From the NCBI GenBank assembly GCA_041572755.1, contig JBFFRY010000011.1:1-64000 (forward strand): a DNA stretch of 64,000 bases, read 5' to 3'. Below, one piece after another: positions 24,822 to 34,007 of the stretch. Numbering within the stretch: position 1 is the stretch's first letter; each line of letters starts with the position of its first letter. Made by a program: the position numbers and the translations under genes. The notes below the pieces were generated by a model that was given only the letters and a program-made list of their open reading frames with translations, was not told where the DNA came from and did not search any database. The stretch is from JBFELU01 sp041572755 (lineage in GTDB: Bacteria > Actinomycetota > Acidimicrobiia > Spongiisociales > UBA11373).

Positions 24822-25576
24822 CGGTGGAGATCGTCGCCGAGGCATCCGAGCGCGGAATCCAGGCCGAGACCTGGCGGTTCGCCGGTTCGCGAGGCGATGA
24901 GATCCTCGCCGACGCCTACCTCGCTCCCGAGCCCGGGCCGGTGATCCTCATCGGGCACGGCAAAGGGAACAGCCGCAAGGCTCAGTACGTGAGAGGTCCC
25001 GGTGCGCTGTGGGCCCGTACCGGGCTCAGCGTGGTGGCGGCCGATGCACCCCTGCACGGTGATCGGGCCGGCTCGGCACCGGTACCGGAGGTCACCGCCG
25101 CCGACCCGGATCTCGTTCGGTGGTGGCTGGCCGACTCCCTGGCTCTGATCGGCGCCGTTGAGGAACGAATGGGTGAGGTTCCCCTCGGCTACGTGGGCTT
25201 CTCCATGGGGGGCGTGTTCGGGACTCGTCTGTTGGCGGAGGACCGGCGGGTTCGAGCCGGGGTCCTCGTGGTAGCCGGAGCTCCGGCGGTCTCGGTCGCC
25301 GAGCGCTTCCCCGACCGCGCCGACCTCGAACCGGCGCTCACCGAGACGGATCCCTGTGCCGTGGCCGGCGAGATCGCTCCTCGACCGGTGCTGATGCTCA
25401 ACGCCGACGACGATGAGGTCTTCTCGCGCCGCTCGGTGCTTGCGCTCTACGACGCGTTGCGGCCGCCGAAGGAGCTGGTGTTTCTCCCCGGGACTCACTC
25501 GGAATGGCGACGTCCGGCCCGCTGGTTCCACCATATGAGGGAGTTCCTCAGGGAGTCGCTTCGAGTCGAGCCGTAG
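24818..25576 (+). CDS. alpha/beta hydrolase
   Basis: A 252-residue cytosolic hydrolase of the dienelactone-hydrolase/acetyl-esterase type. The nucleophile Ser129 is in GFSMGG, an Asp in LNADDDEVF and His in PGTHSEW; ILIGHGKGNSR is the oxyanion strand. Substrate unknown. It starts at a GTG overlapping the PhzF-family stop, so the two are translated together and may act in one pathway. Confidence 0.82.
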   Translation: MTVEIVAEASERGIQAETWRFAGSRGDEILADAYLAPEPGPVILIGHGKGNSRKAQYVRGPGALWARTGLSVVAADAPLHGDRAGSAPVPEVTAADPDLVRWWLADSLALIGAVEERMGEVPLGYVGFSMGGVFGTRLLAEDRRVRAGVLVVAGAPAVSVAERFPDRADLEPALTETDPCAVAGEIAPRPVLMLNADDDEVFSRRSVLALYDALRPPKELVFLPGTHSEWRRPARWFHHMREFLRESLRVEP

Positions 25577-25579
25577 AAT
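25574..25579 (+). promoter_or_regulatory. -10-like box of the CDF transporter gene
   Basis: TAGAAT overlaps the hydrolase stop codon and ends 8 nt before GTG 25588; no Shine-Dalgarno site is present. Confidence 0.4.
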
Positions 25580-25587
25580 CCCGGTTC

Positions 25588-26496
25588 GTGGCGTCCTCCG
25601 AGTCCCGTACAGTCGTCATCCTGGCGTTGATCGCCAACTCGATCATCGCCGTCATCAAGTTCATCGCCGCCGCCGTCAGCGGCAGCTCCGCCATGCTGGC
25701 CGAGGGCTTTCACTCGGTGGCCGACAGCGGCAATCAGCTCTTCCTGCTGCGCGGCACGACGGCCAGCCGATTCGCACCTTCGGTCCGGTTCCCGTTCGGC
25801 CGCGGCAAGGAGGTCTTCTTCTGGTCCTTCATGGTGGCGGTCTTCCTCTTCGTGGGGGGCGGCGTGGTGGCCTTCATGGAGGGCCTGGATCGTCTCCGTC
25901 ACCCCGAGCACCATGCGGGCGGCCTCGCCTTCAACCTGATCGTGCTGGGGGTGGCCGCCGCATTCGAGATCTTCATCGCCTTCATCCCCGCGCTGCGGGA
26001 GTTCAACCGCCGCCGGGGCGGACGGCGGCTGTGGAGAACGGTGCGGGAGTCGAAGGACCCGGCGCTTCTCGTGGTGCTCTTCGAGGACACCGTGGCGGTC
26101 CTCGGCATCCTCGTGGCGGCCGGGGGTCTGCTGCTCGCCGAGTGGACCGGGGATCCTCGCTGGGACGGGATCGCCTCGCTGGTCATCGGCGTGCTGCTCG
26201 CCGTGACGGCTTGGATTCTGGCCATCGAGGTCAAGGGTCTCCTGGTCGGGGAGTCGGCGACCCGCCAAATCCGATCCGGCATCCGCATGGCGGTCCTGGC
26301 CGTCCCCGGTGTGGAGGAGGTGACCCGAATGCTCACCATGCACCTGGGTCCCGACGAGATCCTGGTGAACATCGACCTCCATGTCGATGAGGGGCTGAGC
26401 GGTGACGAGATCGAGGCAGTGATCGCACGGGCCGAGCGGGGCATCCAGGAAGCCGTGCCGACTGCGACCCGGATCTTCATCGAACCTCGATCGTGA
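25588..26496 (+). CDS. cation diffusion facilitator family transporter
   Basis: A 302-residue CDF protein with about six membrane helices and a C-terminal cytoplasmic domain. The zinc-site motif HSVADSGNQ follows AEGF in the second helix; the later site is FEDTVAVLGI, with Glu in place of the first Asp of the usual HxxxD/DxxxD pair. RFPFGRGKE is the conserved loop. It exports a divalent metal (Zn, Fe, Mn or Co) by proton antiport. GTG start is set by the upstream -10 box. Coupled to thrB through GTGA. Confidence 0.85.
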   Translation: MASSESRTVVILALIANSIIAVIKFIAAAVSGSSAMLAEGFHSVADSGNQLFLLRGTTASRFAPSVRFPFGRGKEVFFWSFMVAVFLFVGGGVVAFMEGLDRLRHPEHHAGGLAFNLIVLGVAAAFEIFIAFIPALREFNRRRGGRRLWRTVRESKDPALLVVLFEDTVAVLGILVAAGGLLLAEWTGDPRWDGIASLVIGVLLAVTAWILAIEVKGLLVGESATRQIRSGIRMAVLAVPGVEEVTRMLTMHLGPDEILVNIDLHVDEGLSGDEIEAVIARAERGIQEAVPTATRIFIEPRS

Positions 26497-27344
26497 AGAC
26501 AGCCTCCGCTCCGGCCTCCTCCGCCAACCTCGGACCGGGGTACGACGTCCTTGCCGTCGCCCTGGACCTGCGGTGCCGGGTCTCGGTCGACGAGGCGGTG
26601 AAGTGGGAGGTGACCTCCGGGGCTGCCCCTGCAGACGAATCTGCCTTCGCCCTGGTCCGGAGGGTGGCGGAAGCGCTTGCCGTCGAGGGATCCTTCCGGG
26701 TGGAGATCGACAGTGCGATCCCACCCACCCGCGGCCTCGGATCGAGCGCAGCCATCATCGCCGCCACCGCGGCTGCATTGCGATCGTTGCGAGGGGGCTC
26801 GGTGGACCGGGGTGCCCTGCTCGGTCCCGCCACCCGGGTCGAGGGCCACCCCGACAACGTGGCCGCCGCCCTGTACGGCGGCCTGGTGATGGTGTCGCCG
26901 AAGGGCACCGTGCGGCGGCTCGAGCTGCACGAGGATCTCAGCATCGTCATGGCGGTGCCGGACACCGAATTGGCGACCGAGGAGGCTCGTCGTGCCACGG
27001 CTGATCCGGTCCCGACGGCCGTTGCAGTGCGGACCGCTGCTCGTCTGGGCTTCTTGATCGAGGGTTTGCGGACCGGGGATTCCGATCTACTGGCCGAAGC
27101 GAGCGGCGACGAGTTGCACGAGGAGCGCCGTGCTCACCTGGCACCCGGATCGGCGGCACTCGTGGATGCGGCGCGAGCCGCCGGAGCCGTCCACGCCGCC
27201 TGGAGCGGCGCCGGGCCCGCCGTGGTGGCGTTCACGCTGGAGGCTTCCGTGACCGCTGTGGCCGATGCGATGCGGTCCCAGATCGGCGACGCCGGAGAGG
27301 TCGTGGCGCTGGCGATCTCAGAGCGGGGGACCGAGGTCGACTGA
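26493..27344 (+). CDS. thrB: homoserine kinase
   Basis: A 283-residue GHMP kinase. PASSANLGPGYDVLAVAL at the N-terminus, the ATP-binding PPTRGLGSSAAII, and the C-terminal AAWSGAGPAVVAF are in the correct order for ThrB, which phosphorylates homoserine in threonine synthesis. Its usual partners hom and thrC are not in the window. The last 27 nt overlap the convergent DinB-family gene. Confidence 0.88.
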   Translation: MKTASAPASSANLGPGYDVLAVALDLRCRVSVDEAVKWEVTSGAAPADESAFALVRRVAEALAVEGSFRVEIDSAIPPTRGLGSSAAIIAATAAALRSLRGGSVDRGALLGPATRVEGHPDNVAAALYGGLVMVSPKGTVRRLELHEDLSIVMAVPDTELATEEARRATADPVPTAVAVRTAARLGFLIEGLRTGDSDLLAEASGDELHEERRAHLAPGSAALVDAARAAGAVHAAWSGAGPAVVAFTLEASVTAVADAMRSQIGDAGEVVALAISERGTEVD

Positions 27345-27869
27345 GGTTCGGCGGTTCTCGAGGACGGTTCTGATCGACTGGATCTGGCCGCAATGCTCCG
27401 CTTCGTGCTCTCGGAGGTGATGCAGCACCCAGCCGGGGCTCACCATGTGACCTGCGACGGGACGGACGCGATCGAGGTACTCGTCGTCGAGGCGGCGCAT
27501 CTCGGTCGAGAAGCGGTCCCGGGCGGTGGCGAGCCGGGTGAGGTGGTCTTCGGCGGTCAGCCCGCCGATGTGAGTGAGCCTGCCGTCGTGCTCAGGGCCG
27601 TCATGGGGGAACAGCACTGCCACCCAGTCCGGGAATTCCTCGCCGAGAATGTCGGTGTAGAGCCAGTCGGTCTCCACCGCAGCGACGTGATACAGGAGTG
27701 TCCCGATCGAGTTCTCGAGCCCGTCGGGCACGATGTCGAAGTGCTCGGGGTCGAGGCCTTCCAGCGTCACCAGGGTTCGCCGCCGATTGTCCTCCATGCG
27801 CCACATGGCGGCTCCGATGCGATGCGGGTAGCCGGGGAGGGGATTGACGGCGATCGTGCGGACGGTCAA
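27318..27869 (-). CDS. DinB/DUF664-family four-helix protein
   Basis: A 183-residue DinB-superfamily protein. The metal-binding His are in LLYHVAAVETDW and LHHLREHEAEHCGQI, the usual three-His site. Such proteins include thiol-S-transferases (mycothiol or bacillithiol dependent) and many of unknown function. In an actinobacterium a mycothiol-linked detoxification role is plausible but not shown. Confidence 0.82.
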   Translation of the reverse strand: MTVRTIAVNPLPGYPHRIGAAMWRMEDNRRRTLVTLEGLDPEHFDIVPDGLENSIGTLLYHVAAVETDWLYTDILGEEFPDWVAVLFPHDGPEHDGRLTHIGGLTAEDHLTRLATARDRFSTEMRRLDDEYLDRVRPVAGHMVSPGWVLHHLREHEAEHCGQIQSIRTVLENRRTSVDLGPPL

Positions 27870-27905
27870 GGCGGCGCCCTAGCCCTTGCCGAATGTGCCC
27901 GGCTC

Positions 27906-28661
27906 TCAGCGGATCGTCGATCCGCCGTCGACCACCAGGGTCTCGCCGGTGGCGAACGAGGATGCTTCAGACAAGAGGAAGATCGCGGCCCCGGCGATCT
28001 CGTCGGGCACCGCGTGGCGGGCCAGCGGGGTCTGCGCCATGACAGAGTCGCGAATCTCGTCGTTGTGGATGAGCGTTGCCGCGAACCGGGTCTCCACCAA
28101 GCCGGGGGCGATGGCATTGACGCGAATCCCCGCCGGCGCCAACTCGACGGCGAGGGTCTTGGTCATCGAGATGACCGCAGCCTTCGTCATGCCGTAGACG
28201 CCCATGAGGGGGGAGGCGTCGATGCCGGCCACGCTGGCGATGTTCACGACGCTGCCGCCCTCGGCCCGGTTGGCGAACTCCCGGGTGGCGTAGAGGTAGC
28301 CCTTGACGTTTACCTCGAAGGTCTTGTCGAAGGCGGCATCGGTGGTGCCCAGGGTGGGACCGAAGTACGGGTTGGTGCCGGCGTTGTTGACGAGGCCGTG
28401 CACTCCGCCCAGCTCGGCCACGGTCCGATCGAACAAGGCCTCCACCTCCTCGGGGTGACCCATGTGACAGGCAATCGGCAGGGCGGTGCCCCCGGAGTCG
28501 GTGATCGCCGCGGCCGCCTCGTCGAGCCCTTCCTGCTTCCTCGAAGCAAGAACGACGGCCGCTCCGGCGTCGACGCACGCTTGGGCGATCGCCTCGCCGA
28601 TCCCGCGGCTGGCTCCGGTTATCACGATGACCCGATCGCGAAGCGAGAAATCGGCCGGCAC
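27906..28661 (-). CDS. SDR family oxidoreductase
   Basis: A 251-residue classical short-chain dehydrogenase: TGASRGIGEAIA at the nucleotide site, NNAGTN, catalytic Ser in IASVAGI and the Tyr-Lys pair in VYGMTKAAV, then IRVNAIAPGLVETRFA. ASRK after strand two suggests NADP preference through Arg. Substrate unknown; family members reduce 3-oxoacyl groups, sugars or steroids. Confidence 0.87.
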   Translation of the reverse strand: MPADFSLRDRVIVITGASRGIGEAIAQACVDAGAAVVLASRKQEGLDEAAAAITDSGGTALPIACHMGHPEEVEALFDRTVAELGGVHGLVNNAGTNPYFGPTLGTTDAAFDKTFEVNVKGYLYATREFANRAEGGSVVNIASVAGIDASPLMGVYGMTKAAVISMTKTLAVELAPAGIRVNAIAPGLVETRFAATLIHNDEIRDSVMAQTPLARHAVPDEIAGAAIFLLSEASSFATGETLVVDGGSTIR

Positions 28662-28690
28662 GCCGAGGAGCGTACCAGGCGAGGGTTAGG

Positions 28691-29404
28691 TCACCCGGAC
28701 GCGGCTTCGACCAGCGTGCGGAAGAGTCGCAGTGAGGGCCCGTCGTCTCTGCCGAGCCACTCCGGGTGCCACTGAACTCCCCACAGCGGCCACTCCGCCG
28801 CCTCCATCGCCTCGGGGAGACCGTCACCGGCCCGGCCTGTGACCCGCAGCCCGGTTCCCACCTCATCGATGGCCTGGTGGTGGATGGAGTTGACGAGCAC
28901 CTCGGTGGATCCGAGAGCGGTGGCCACGGCCGAACCGGCCTCGAGCGTGACCCGCTGTACGGGGAGACGGGCGTCGCCGCTGCGCCGCCGGTGTTGCTCT
29001 GCGCCGGGGATCGCAGTCGGGATGTCGGCGATGAGGGTTCCCCCGAAGGCGACGTTGACGACCTGCATGCCGCGACAGACCGCCAGCGTGGGGAGGCGCT
29101 GCGCCGCAGCCGCCCGGGCCAAGGCGATCTCGAACTCGTCTCGCTCCCGGTCCACGCCGTAGACCGACTCGGCACCGGGCCCTCCGTATCGGGTCGGATC
29201 GACGTCTCCACCACCGCTCAGCACCAGCCCATCGATCCGGGCCACGAGCTCGTCGATCCCGTCGCTCGGCACGAGCACGACGGGAACGCCGCCGGCCGCA
29301 CGCACCATCGCGCTGTACGTCGCGTAGAGAACGTGCGCCCGATCCTCCCCGGCGGAGGACGGCACCTCACGCTGCGCGCAGGTGATGCCGATCATCGGAA
29401 GCAT
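28691..29404 (-). CDS. gamma-glutamyl-gamma-aminobutyrate hydrolase family (class I amidotransferase)
   Basis: A 237-residue peptidase-C26 protein like PuuD. The nucleophile Cys is in AVCRGMQVVN, the catalytic His/Glu in GVQWHPEW, and SGGGDVDPTRYG is the conserved early motif; NSIHHQAID is also typical. It would hydrolyse gamma-glutamyl amides, for example in putrescine degradation, though no other puu gene is present. Confidence 0.87.
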   Translation of the reverse strand: MLPMIGITCAQREVPSSAGEDRAHVLYATYSAMVRAAGGVPVVLVPSDGIDELVARIDGLVLSGGGDVDPTRYGGPGAESVYGVDRERDEFEIALARAAAAQRLPTLAVCRGMQVVNVAFGGTLIADIPTAIPGAEQHRRRSGDARLPVQRVTLEAGSAVATALGSTEVLVNSIHHQAIDEVGTGLRVTGRAGDGLPEAMEAAEWPLWGVQWHPEWLGRDDGPSLRLFRTLVEAASG

Positions 29405-29478
29405 GGCCGCCGAGCGTAGACGAGGTTGCGCATCGCTCGAAGAGCCGCCAACCTGGGGCGCCCCGATACCGAGGATCC

Positions 29479-29571
29479 ATGGGCTCTCTGGTCAAGAAAC
29501 GGCGCAAGAAGATGAGCAAGCACAAGTACCGCAAGCGCTTGCGCGCCAATCGTCACAAGCGAAAGAAGTAG
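29479..29571 (+). CDS. 30S ribosomal protein bS22-like (AURKAIP1/COX24-type)
   Basis: A 30-residue, very basic protein starting MGSLVKKRRKKMSKHKYRKR and ending RHKRKK. The pattern MGSxxKKRRKxMSKxKxRKxLRxxRxxR matches the small protein bS22 seen bound to the mycobacterial 30S subunit and the C-terminal motif of mitochondrial mS38/AURKAIP1. GAGG lies 4 nt before ATG. It is too short for usual gene calling. It ends 10 nt before the aminotransferase start. Confidence 0.85.
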   Translation: MGSLVKKRRKKMSKHKYRKRLRANRHKRKK

Positions 29572-29581
29572 CGCACCCGGC

Positions 29582-30727
29582 GTGCGACGCGTCCTGCCTT
29601 CGCAGCGGGACCTGTTCGATATCCCCGACGGTCTCGCCTATCTCAACTGCGCCTACATGTCGCCGCAGCTCAACGCGGTGCGGGAGGCGGCGCGGCGCGC
29701 CGTCGACCTCCAGTCCCATCCCTGGGAAGTCGGCGTCGACGACTTCTTCGCCCCCTCGGAGCGTCTCCGCGAGTTGTTCGCCTCGCTGATCGGTGGCGAC
29801 AGCGACGGGGTGGCCCTCATCCCGGCGGTGTCCTACGGCGTCGGGATCGCGGCGGCCAATCTCCCGGTCGGTGCCGGAAGGACGGTTGTGATGGTGGCCG
29901 AGCAGTTCCCGTCCAACGTGTATCCATGGCGGGAGTCGGTCCAGCAATCCGGGGGCGACCTGGTAGTGGTGCCGAAGCCGGAACAGGGCGACTGGACGGC
30001 GCCGGTGTTGGCCGCCATCGATCGGCGAACCGCAGTCGTCGCCGTGCCCCAGGTGCACTGGACGGACGGCAGGCGCCTCGATCTCGAGGCGGTGGGCCGG
30101 GCGGCGCGGGGCGCCGGCGCCGCGCTGGTCGTCGATGCGACCCAGTCGCTGGGAGCCGCACCTTTCAACCTCGCTGCGATCCGGCCCGACTTCGTGGTGG
30201 CGACCGGCTACAAGTGGTTGCTCGGTCCCTACAGCCTCGGATACCTGTGGGTGGCCCCCGAGCACCGGCTTGGGAACCCCCTCGAGTTCAACTGGATCAC
30301 CAGGAAGGACGCCGAGGACTTTGCCGGCCTCGTCGACTATCGCGACACTTACCAAGATGGGGCGAGGCGGTTCGACGTCGGGGAGCGGAGCAACTTCACC
30401 CTGACGCCGATGGGTATCGCCGCTCTCGAGCAACTGGCTGCCTGGACCCCCGATGCGGTGGCCGCCACGATCGAGCCGCTCACTGGGCGCATCGAAGAGG
30501 GCTCCCGGGACCTCGGTCTCGATCCGGTGCCGGCGGCAAGCCGGGAGAGCCATCTCATGGGCGTGCGCCTTCCCCGGGGGACGCCCGGGGGGCTCGCCGA
30601 TGCTCTCGCCGCCGCCGACGTGCATGTCAGCATTCGGGGTGACTCGGTGCGAATCTCCCCCCACGTCTACAACACCGTCGAGGATGTGGACCGCCTCCTC
30701 GAAGTGCTTGCGGCCACCCTCGGCTGA
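29582..30727 (+). CDS. class V aminotransferase (cysteine desulfurase/kynureninase-like)
   Basis: A 381-residue PLP enzyme. DATQSLGAAPF holds the cofactor Asp/Gln and ATGYKWLLGPY the Schiff-base Lys. No active-site Cys loop of the IscS/SufS type is visible, so cysteine desulfurase activity is doubtful; a lyase or epimerase of the isopenicillin-N-epimerase or kynureninase type is an alternative. GTG start, 10 nt after bS22. Confidence 0.82.
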   Translation: MRRVLPSQRDLFDIPDGLAYLNCAYMSPQLNAVREAARRAVDLQSHPWEVGVDDFFAPSERLRELFASLIGGDSDGVALIPAVSYGVGIAAANLPVGAGRTVVMVAEQFPSNVYPWRESVQQSGGDLVVVPKPEQGDWTAPVLAAIDRRTAVVAVPQVHWTDGRRLDLEAVGRAARGAGAALVVDATQSLGAAPFNLAAIRPDFVVATGYKWLLGPYSLGYLWVAPEHRLGNPLEFNWITRKDAEDFAGLVDYRDTYQDGARRFDVGERSNFTLTPMGIAALEQLAAWTPDAVAATIEPLTGRIEEGSRDLGLDPVPAASRESHLMGVRLPRGTPGGLADALAAADVHVSIRGDSVRISPHVYNTVEDVDRLLEVLAATLG

Positions 30728-30772
30728 GCGATCCGGGCCGTAGGCTCCGAGCGACGAGCCGGGGAGGCCATC

Positions 30773-31522
30773 GTGGCGGTGCATTACGAGAGGATCGGAT
30801 CGACGGCGGTGGTGACCATTGCCCGCCCGGAGCGGCGCAATGCCATCGATGCCGAAACGGCCATGCGACTGGCCGAGGCATTTGAGCGGTTCGACGCCGA
30901 CGACGAGGCTTCCGTTGCCATCCTCACCGGATCGGGTGGGACCTTCTGTGCCGGGGCCGACCTCAAGTCGTTCGATCTGGTGGAGGGCCCCGGGGGATGG
31001 CTGGGTATCGGCCGGACCACGGTCTCCAAGCCGACGATTGCCGCCGTCGCCGGGTACTGCGTCGCCGGGGGTCTCGAGTTGGCCCTGTGGTGTGACCTCC
31101 GCGTGGCGGGTGAGGACGCCGTCTTCGGTTGCTTCGAACGGCGGTTCGGGGTTCCTCTCGCCGACGGGGGCACCCAGCGGCTCCCCCGCATCGTCGGCCT
31201 GTCTCGGGCGCTCGACATGATCCTGACCGGCCGGCCGGTCTCGGCCGCAGAGGCTCACCGGATCGGACTGATCGATCGCCTCGTCGCTCCGGATCGGGAA
31301 CTCGACGAGGCGCTCGAACTCGCCGAGGTGGTCGCCGCCTTCCCTCAGGAGACGGTGCGGTCGGACCGGGCGGCGGTCTACGACGGCATCGGCGTGCCGC
31401 TCGCCGAGGGCCTGGAGATCGAGGCGGCCCGGGGACGAACGGTGGTGCAGGTGGCCGCCGAGGGGGCGTCCCGCTTTGCGGCGGGTGAAGGGCGCGGTGG
31501 GGAGGGGTTCCACGGCCGCTAA
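30773..31522 (+). CDS. enoyl-CoA hydratase/isomerase family protein
   Basis: A 249-residue crotonase-fold protein: RPERRNAIDAET, the oxyanion loop GTFCAGADLKSF, and AAVAGYCVAGGLELALWCD. After this, FERRFGVPLADGGTQRLPRIVG places Glu at one catalytic site (FERRFG), but the second usual Glu region reads LADGGT, so it may act as a hydratase only weakly or on another acyl-CoA. GTG start preceded by GGGGAGG. It converges with the PAC2 gene by 4 nt. Confidence 0.84.
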   Translation: MAVHYERIGSTAVVTIARPERRNAIDAETAMRLAEAFERFDADDEASVAILTGSGGTFCAGADLKSFDLVEGPGGWLGIGRTTVSKPTIAAVAGYCVAGGLELALWCDLRVAGEDAVFGCFERRFGVPLADGGTQRLPRIVGLSRALDMILTGRPVSAAEAHRIGLIDRLVAPDRELDEALELAEVVAAFPQETVRSDRAAVYDGIGVPLAEGLEIEAARGRTVVQVAAEGASRFAAGEGRGGEGFHGR

Positions 31523-32364
31523 CGATCGCGGAGCCACTCCTCGATCTCGGAGATGAGCTGACCGCCTGAAGGATCGATGGCGGGGTCGGGCGTCTCGACA
31601 CCCTCTTCGAGGCGCCGCACGTAGTCGGCGAACTCTTCACTCCGATTCATGGCCTCGTCGACCCGCGTCCCGAACTCGTCGGCGACTTTGGTGAGTTCGG
31701 CGGTGTCCACATCGATGTCCAGGATGGCCGAGGCCTTGTCGACCAACGCCAGCATGGCCCTGGGATTGGGATTGGCGGCCAGGTAGTGGGGGGTGGCCGC
31801 CCACAGGCTGACGGCCGGGATGCCCATCTCGCGGCACGCCTCCAGCATCACTCCCACGATCCCCGTCGGGCCCTCGTAGTGGGAGGTGGGGAGTTGGTAG
31901 CGCTCGACCAGTTCGGGATCGGTGGCCACGCCGATGATGGGCACCGGCAGCGTGTGCGGCACCTGTCCGATGAACGCCCCCAACGTGACGACCATGTCGA
32001 CGTCGGTCTCCGAGAGGACCTGGGCGATCAGCCTGCTGTAGGTCTTCCACCTGAGGTTGGGCTCGTGGCCGGTGACGACCACGACGTCGTCGGTTCCGGC
32101 CGGCATCTCGATGGCATAGAACCGTGTGTCCGGCCAGGTGAGGCGGCGGGTCCCTCCCTCGTCGACCTCGACGGTGGGTCGCGTTGCCTGGAAATCGAAG
32201 AAGTCCTCGGGCTCGATGAGTGCGAAGGGACTGGGGTCGTGCTGGCCGATCACATAGGCGGCCGCCCCGGAGGCCGCATCACAGGCATCGTTCCATCCCT
32301 CGAACGCGAGGATCGCCCGAGGAGCATGGAGGCCTGGGCGTTCGAGGCGTCGTACCGGGTCCAT
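31519..32364 (-). CDS. PAC2 family protein
   Basis: A 281-residue PAC2-family (proteasome-assembly-chaperone-like) protein: AILAFEGWNDACDAASGAA, FFDFQATRPTVE, MVVTLGAFIGQVPHTLPVP and a C-terminal Asp/Glu-rich helix. Such proteins are widespread in proteasome-bearing actinobacteria; their bacterial role is unclear. A TACCCT box on the minus strand (32372-32377) is 7 nt before ATG. Confidence 0.83.
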   Translation of the reverse strand: MDPVRRLERPGLHAPRAILAFEGWNDACDAASGAAAYVIGQHDPSPFALIEPEDFFDFQATRPTVEVDEGGTRRLTWPDTRFYAIEMPAGTDDVVVVTGHEPNLRWKTYSRLIAQVLSETDVDMVVTLGAFIGQVPHTLPVPIIGVATDPELVERYQLPTSHYEGPTGIVGVMLEACREMGIPAVSLWAATPHYLAANPNPRAMLALVDKASAILDIDVDTAELTKVADEFGTRVDEAMNRSEEFADYVRRLEEGVETPDPAIDPSGGQLISEIEEWLRDR

Positions 32365-32606
32365 GCATGGCAGGGTAGTGGGGCGGCCTCGTCACGTTTT
32401 GGGGCGGAAGCGACCGAATCGGGCCGACTTGTGGGGCCGATGTGATGATGACCGGGTCGCGTTCCCGAGAAACGGGGGAGGGCAGACCTCGGGTGGGGCC
32501 GACGTCACCGGCCGCTGGGCGGGTGCCGGCGCACGTGGGCCTCGTGGTGGGTATCCGGGTTGACGCCCGAGGCGATCGCGATCTCGTCGCCCGATCGCTT
32601 CTCTCG
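32365..32606. other. non-coding gap of 242 nt
   Basis: The gap lies between two genes that both read leftwards. Apart from the TACCCT box of the PAC2 gene at its left edge I see no credible small gene, hairpin or repeat. Confidence 0.5.
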
Positions 32607-34007
32607 CTAGCCGGCCAGCAACGGCGGCTCGATCCGGAGGTTCGGATCGTTGGGGTGTCCAATGATCAGGTCGTTGTAGACCGTCGCCGGCACGCCGGGG
32701 TGAACGTCGGCCGAGGGGATGCCGAACGAAAGCATGGCAGTGGGCAGGTCGGTCTCCCGTTCGGTGTGGAGCTCCACGAGCCATCCGCCGTCGGCGGCCA
32801 CTGCGATCTCGTAGCGAGTGAACAGGCCCGCTTCCTCGGGGAGGTATCCGAGCGACCCGAGCGCCTCGGTGTCGTCGGCGAGGTCGACGACGAGTGCGTC
32901 GATGCCGCGGATCACCTCGGGCTCCCCACCCGAAGTGGGGAGACGGTGGAACCGGGTCATCTCCCAGAAGAGTGGGTGACCCGGGCAGGAGGCCAGGGCA
33001 CTCAATGCCGCCGGGTCGCGCAGCGGCGTCTCGGTGAAACCGGAACGGCCGCCGATCCACACCGTGGTGCCGGCCGCCACGACCGACGACACGGTGGGCT
33101 CCGAGCCCGGCACCACGGACTCGATGCTGCATTCGGCCCGGTCGGGAGCGACGAAGACGCCCTGAACCTTGATCTCGAACGATCCTTCGGCGGCCTCCAG
33201 GCCGTAGCGGTACTCGAAGGTGAACGACTCCAACACCGAGGTCGGCGGGTCGGCGAGGTCGAGGAGGCCGGGATCTCGGCCGGCCAGCGTTCCCGAGACG
33301 GCGCCGGTGAGCCGTCTGCCGACGAGTTCGTCGAGGTCGTCGATCGCATCCGCTGCCCCTTCACCGGAAGCCCACACCCAGGCCACGATCCGGTCGGCCC
33401 GGATCGCCACGGCGGCGCCGGGAAGGGATCGCTCGTCGTCCTCGGCGAGTCGGATCGTGGTGATGTAGTCCGTTCGAACCGCTTCGTCTCCGAGCCCCTC
33501 GATCGGGGAAGACGAGAAGTCGCTGAGCCCGACGGAACCCGTGCTCTCATCGCTGCTCCTCGCGAGGTCGTCGACCCAATCAGCGATGTATCCCGAGGCT
33601 CCCTCGGCGGTGGCGAACTCGACGGCCTCGGTGGCGATCGAGAGGTGTTCGACGCCGCCGTAGGCGGTGGTCAGGTCGGCGAGGAAGCCGTACCTGATGA
33701 TGTCGTCGGCCTCGTCCTCGGGGTCCAGGGCGTGGGCGAGATCGGCCCCCGCGGGGCGATAGCCGCTCTCGATCGCATCGAAGGGAAGGTCGGTGTAGGG
33801 CTCGGGCAGCTCGCCCGGAAAGAGCACGATGGCGGCCAGCAGCGATGGGCGCGGTGCCGGCAGTCCGGTGGCCGGTACCGGATCCGGCGGGGTCCCGGCG
33901 ATCGTCGTGTTCGGTGTGACCGTGGTGCTGGTAGGGCTGGTCCCGCCCCCGGAGCAGGCGGCCGCCAAGACCGCCAGTGCCACACCGATCGCGGCCGGCC
34001 GCTTCAC
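32607..34007 (-). CDS. lipoprotein of unknown function
   Basis: A 466-residue exported protein. MKRPAAIGVALAVLAAAC is a signal peptide with lipobox ending at Cys18, followed by a Thr/Pro linker (residues 20-50). The body alternates strands and acidic helices with the two Cys of AECSIES and LASCPGH likely external. No domain was recognised. It overlaps the GNAT start-side neighbour by 4 nt and is probably co-transcribed with it. Confidence 0.72.
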   Translation of the reverse strand: MKRPAAIGVALAVLAAACSGGGTSPTSTTVTPNTTIAGTPPDPVPATGLPAPRPSLLAAIVLFPGELPEPYTDLPFDAIESGYRPAGADLAHALDPEDEADDIIRYGFLADLTTAYGGVEHLSIATEAVEFATAEGASGYIADWVDDLARSSDESTGSVGLSDFSSSPIEGLGDEAVRTDYITTIRLAEDDERSLPGAAVAIRADRIVAWVWASGEGAADAIDDLDELVGRRLTGAVSGTLAGRDPGLLDLADPPTSVLESFTFEYRYGLEAAEGSFEIKVQGVFVAPDRAECSIESVVPGSEPTVSSVVAAGTTVWIGGRSGFTETPLRDPAALSALASCPGHPLFWEMTRFHRLPTSGGEPEVIRGIDALVVDLADDTEALGSLGYLPEEAGLFTRYEIAVAADGGWLVELHTERETDLPTAMLSFGIPSADVHPGVPATVYNDLIIGHPNDPNLRIEPPLLAG

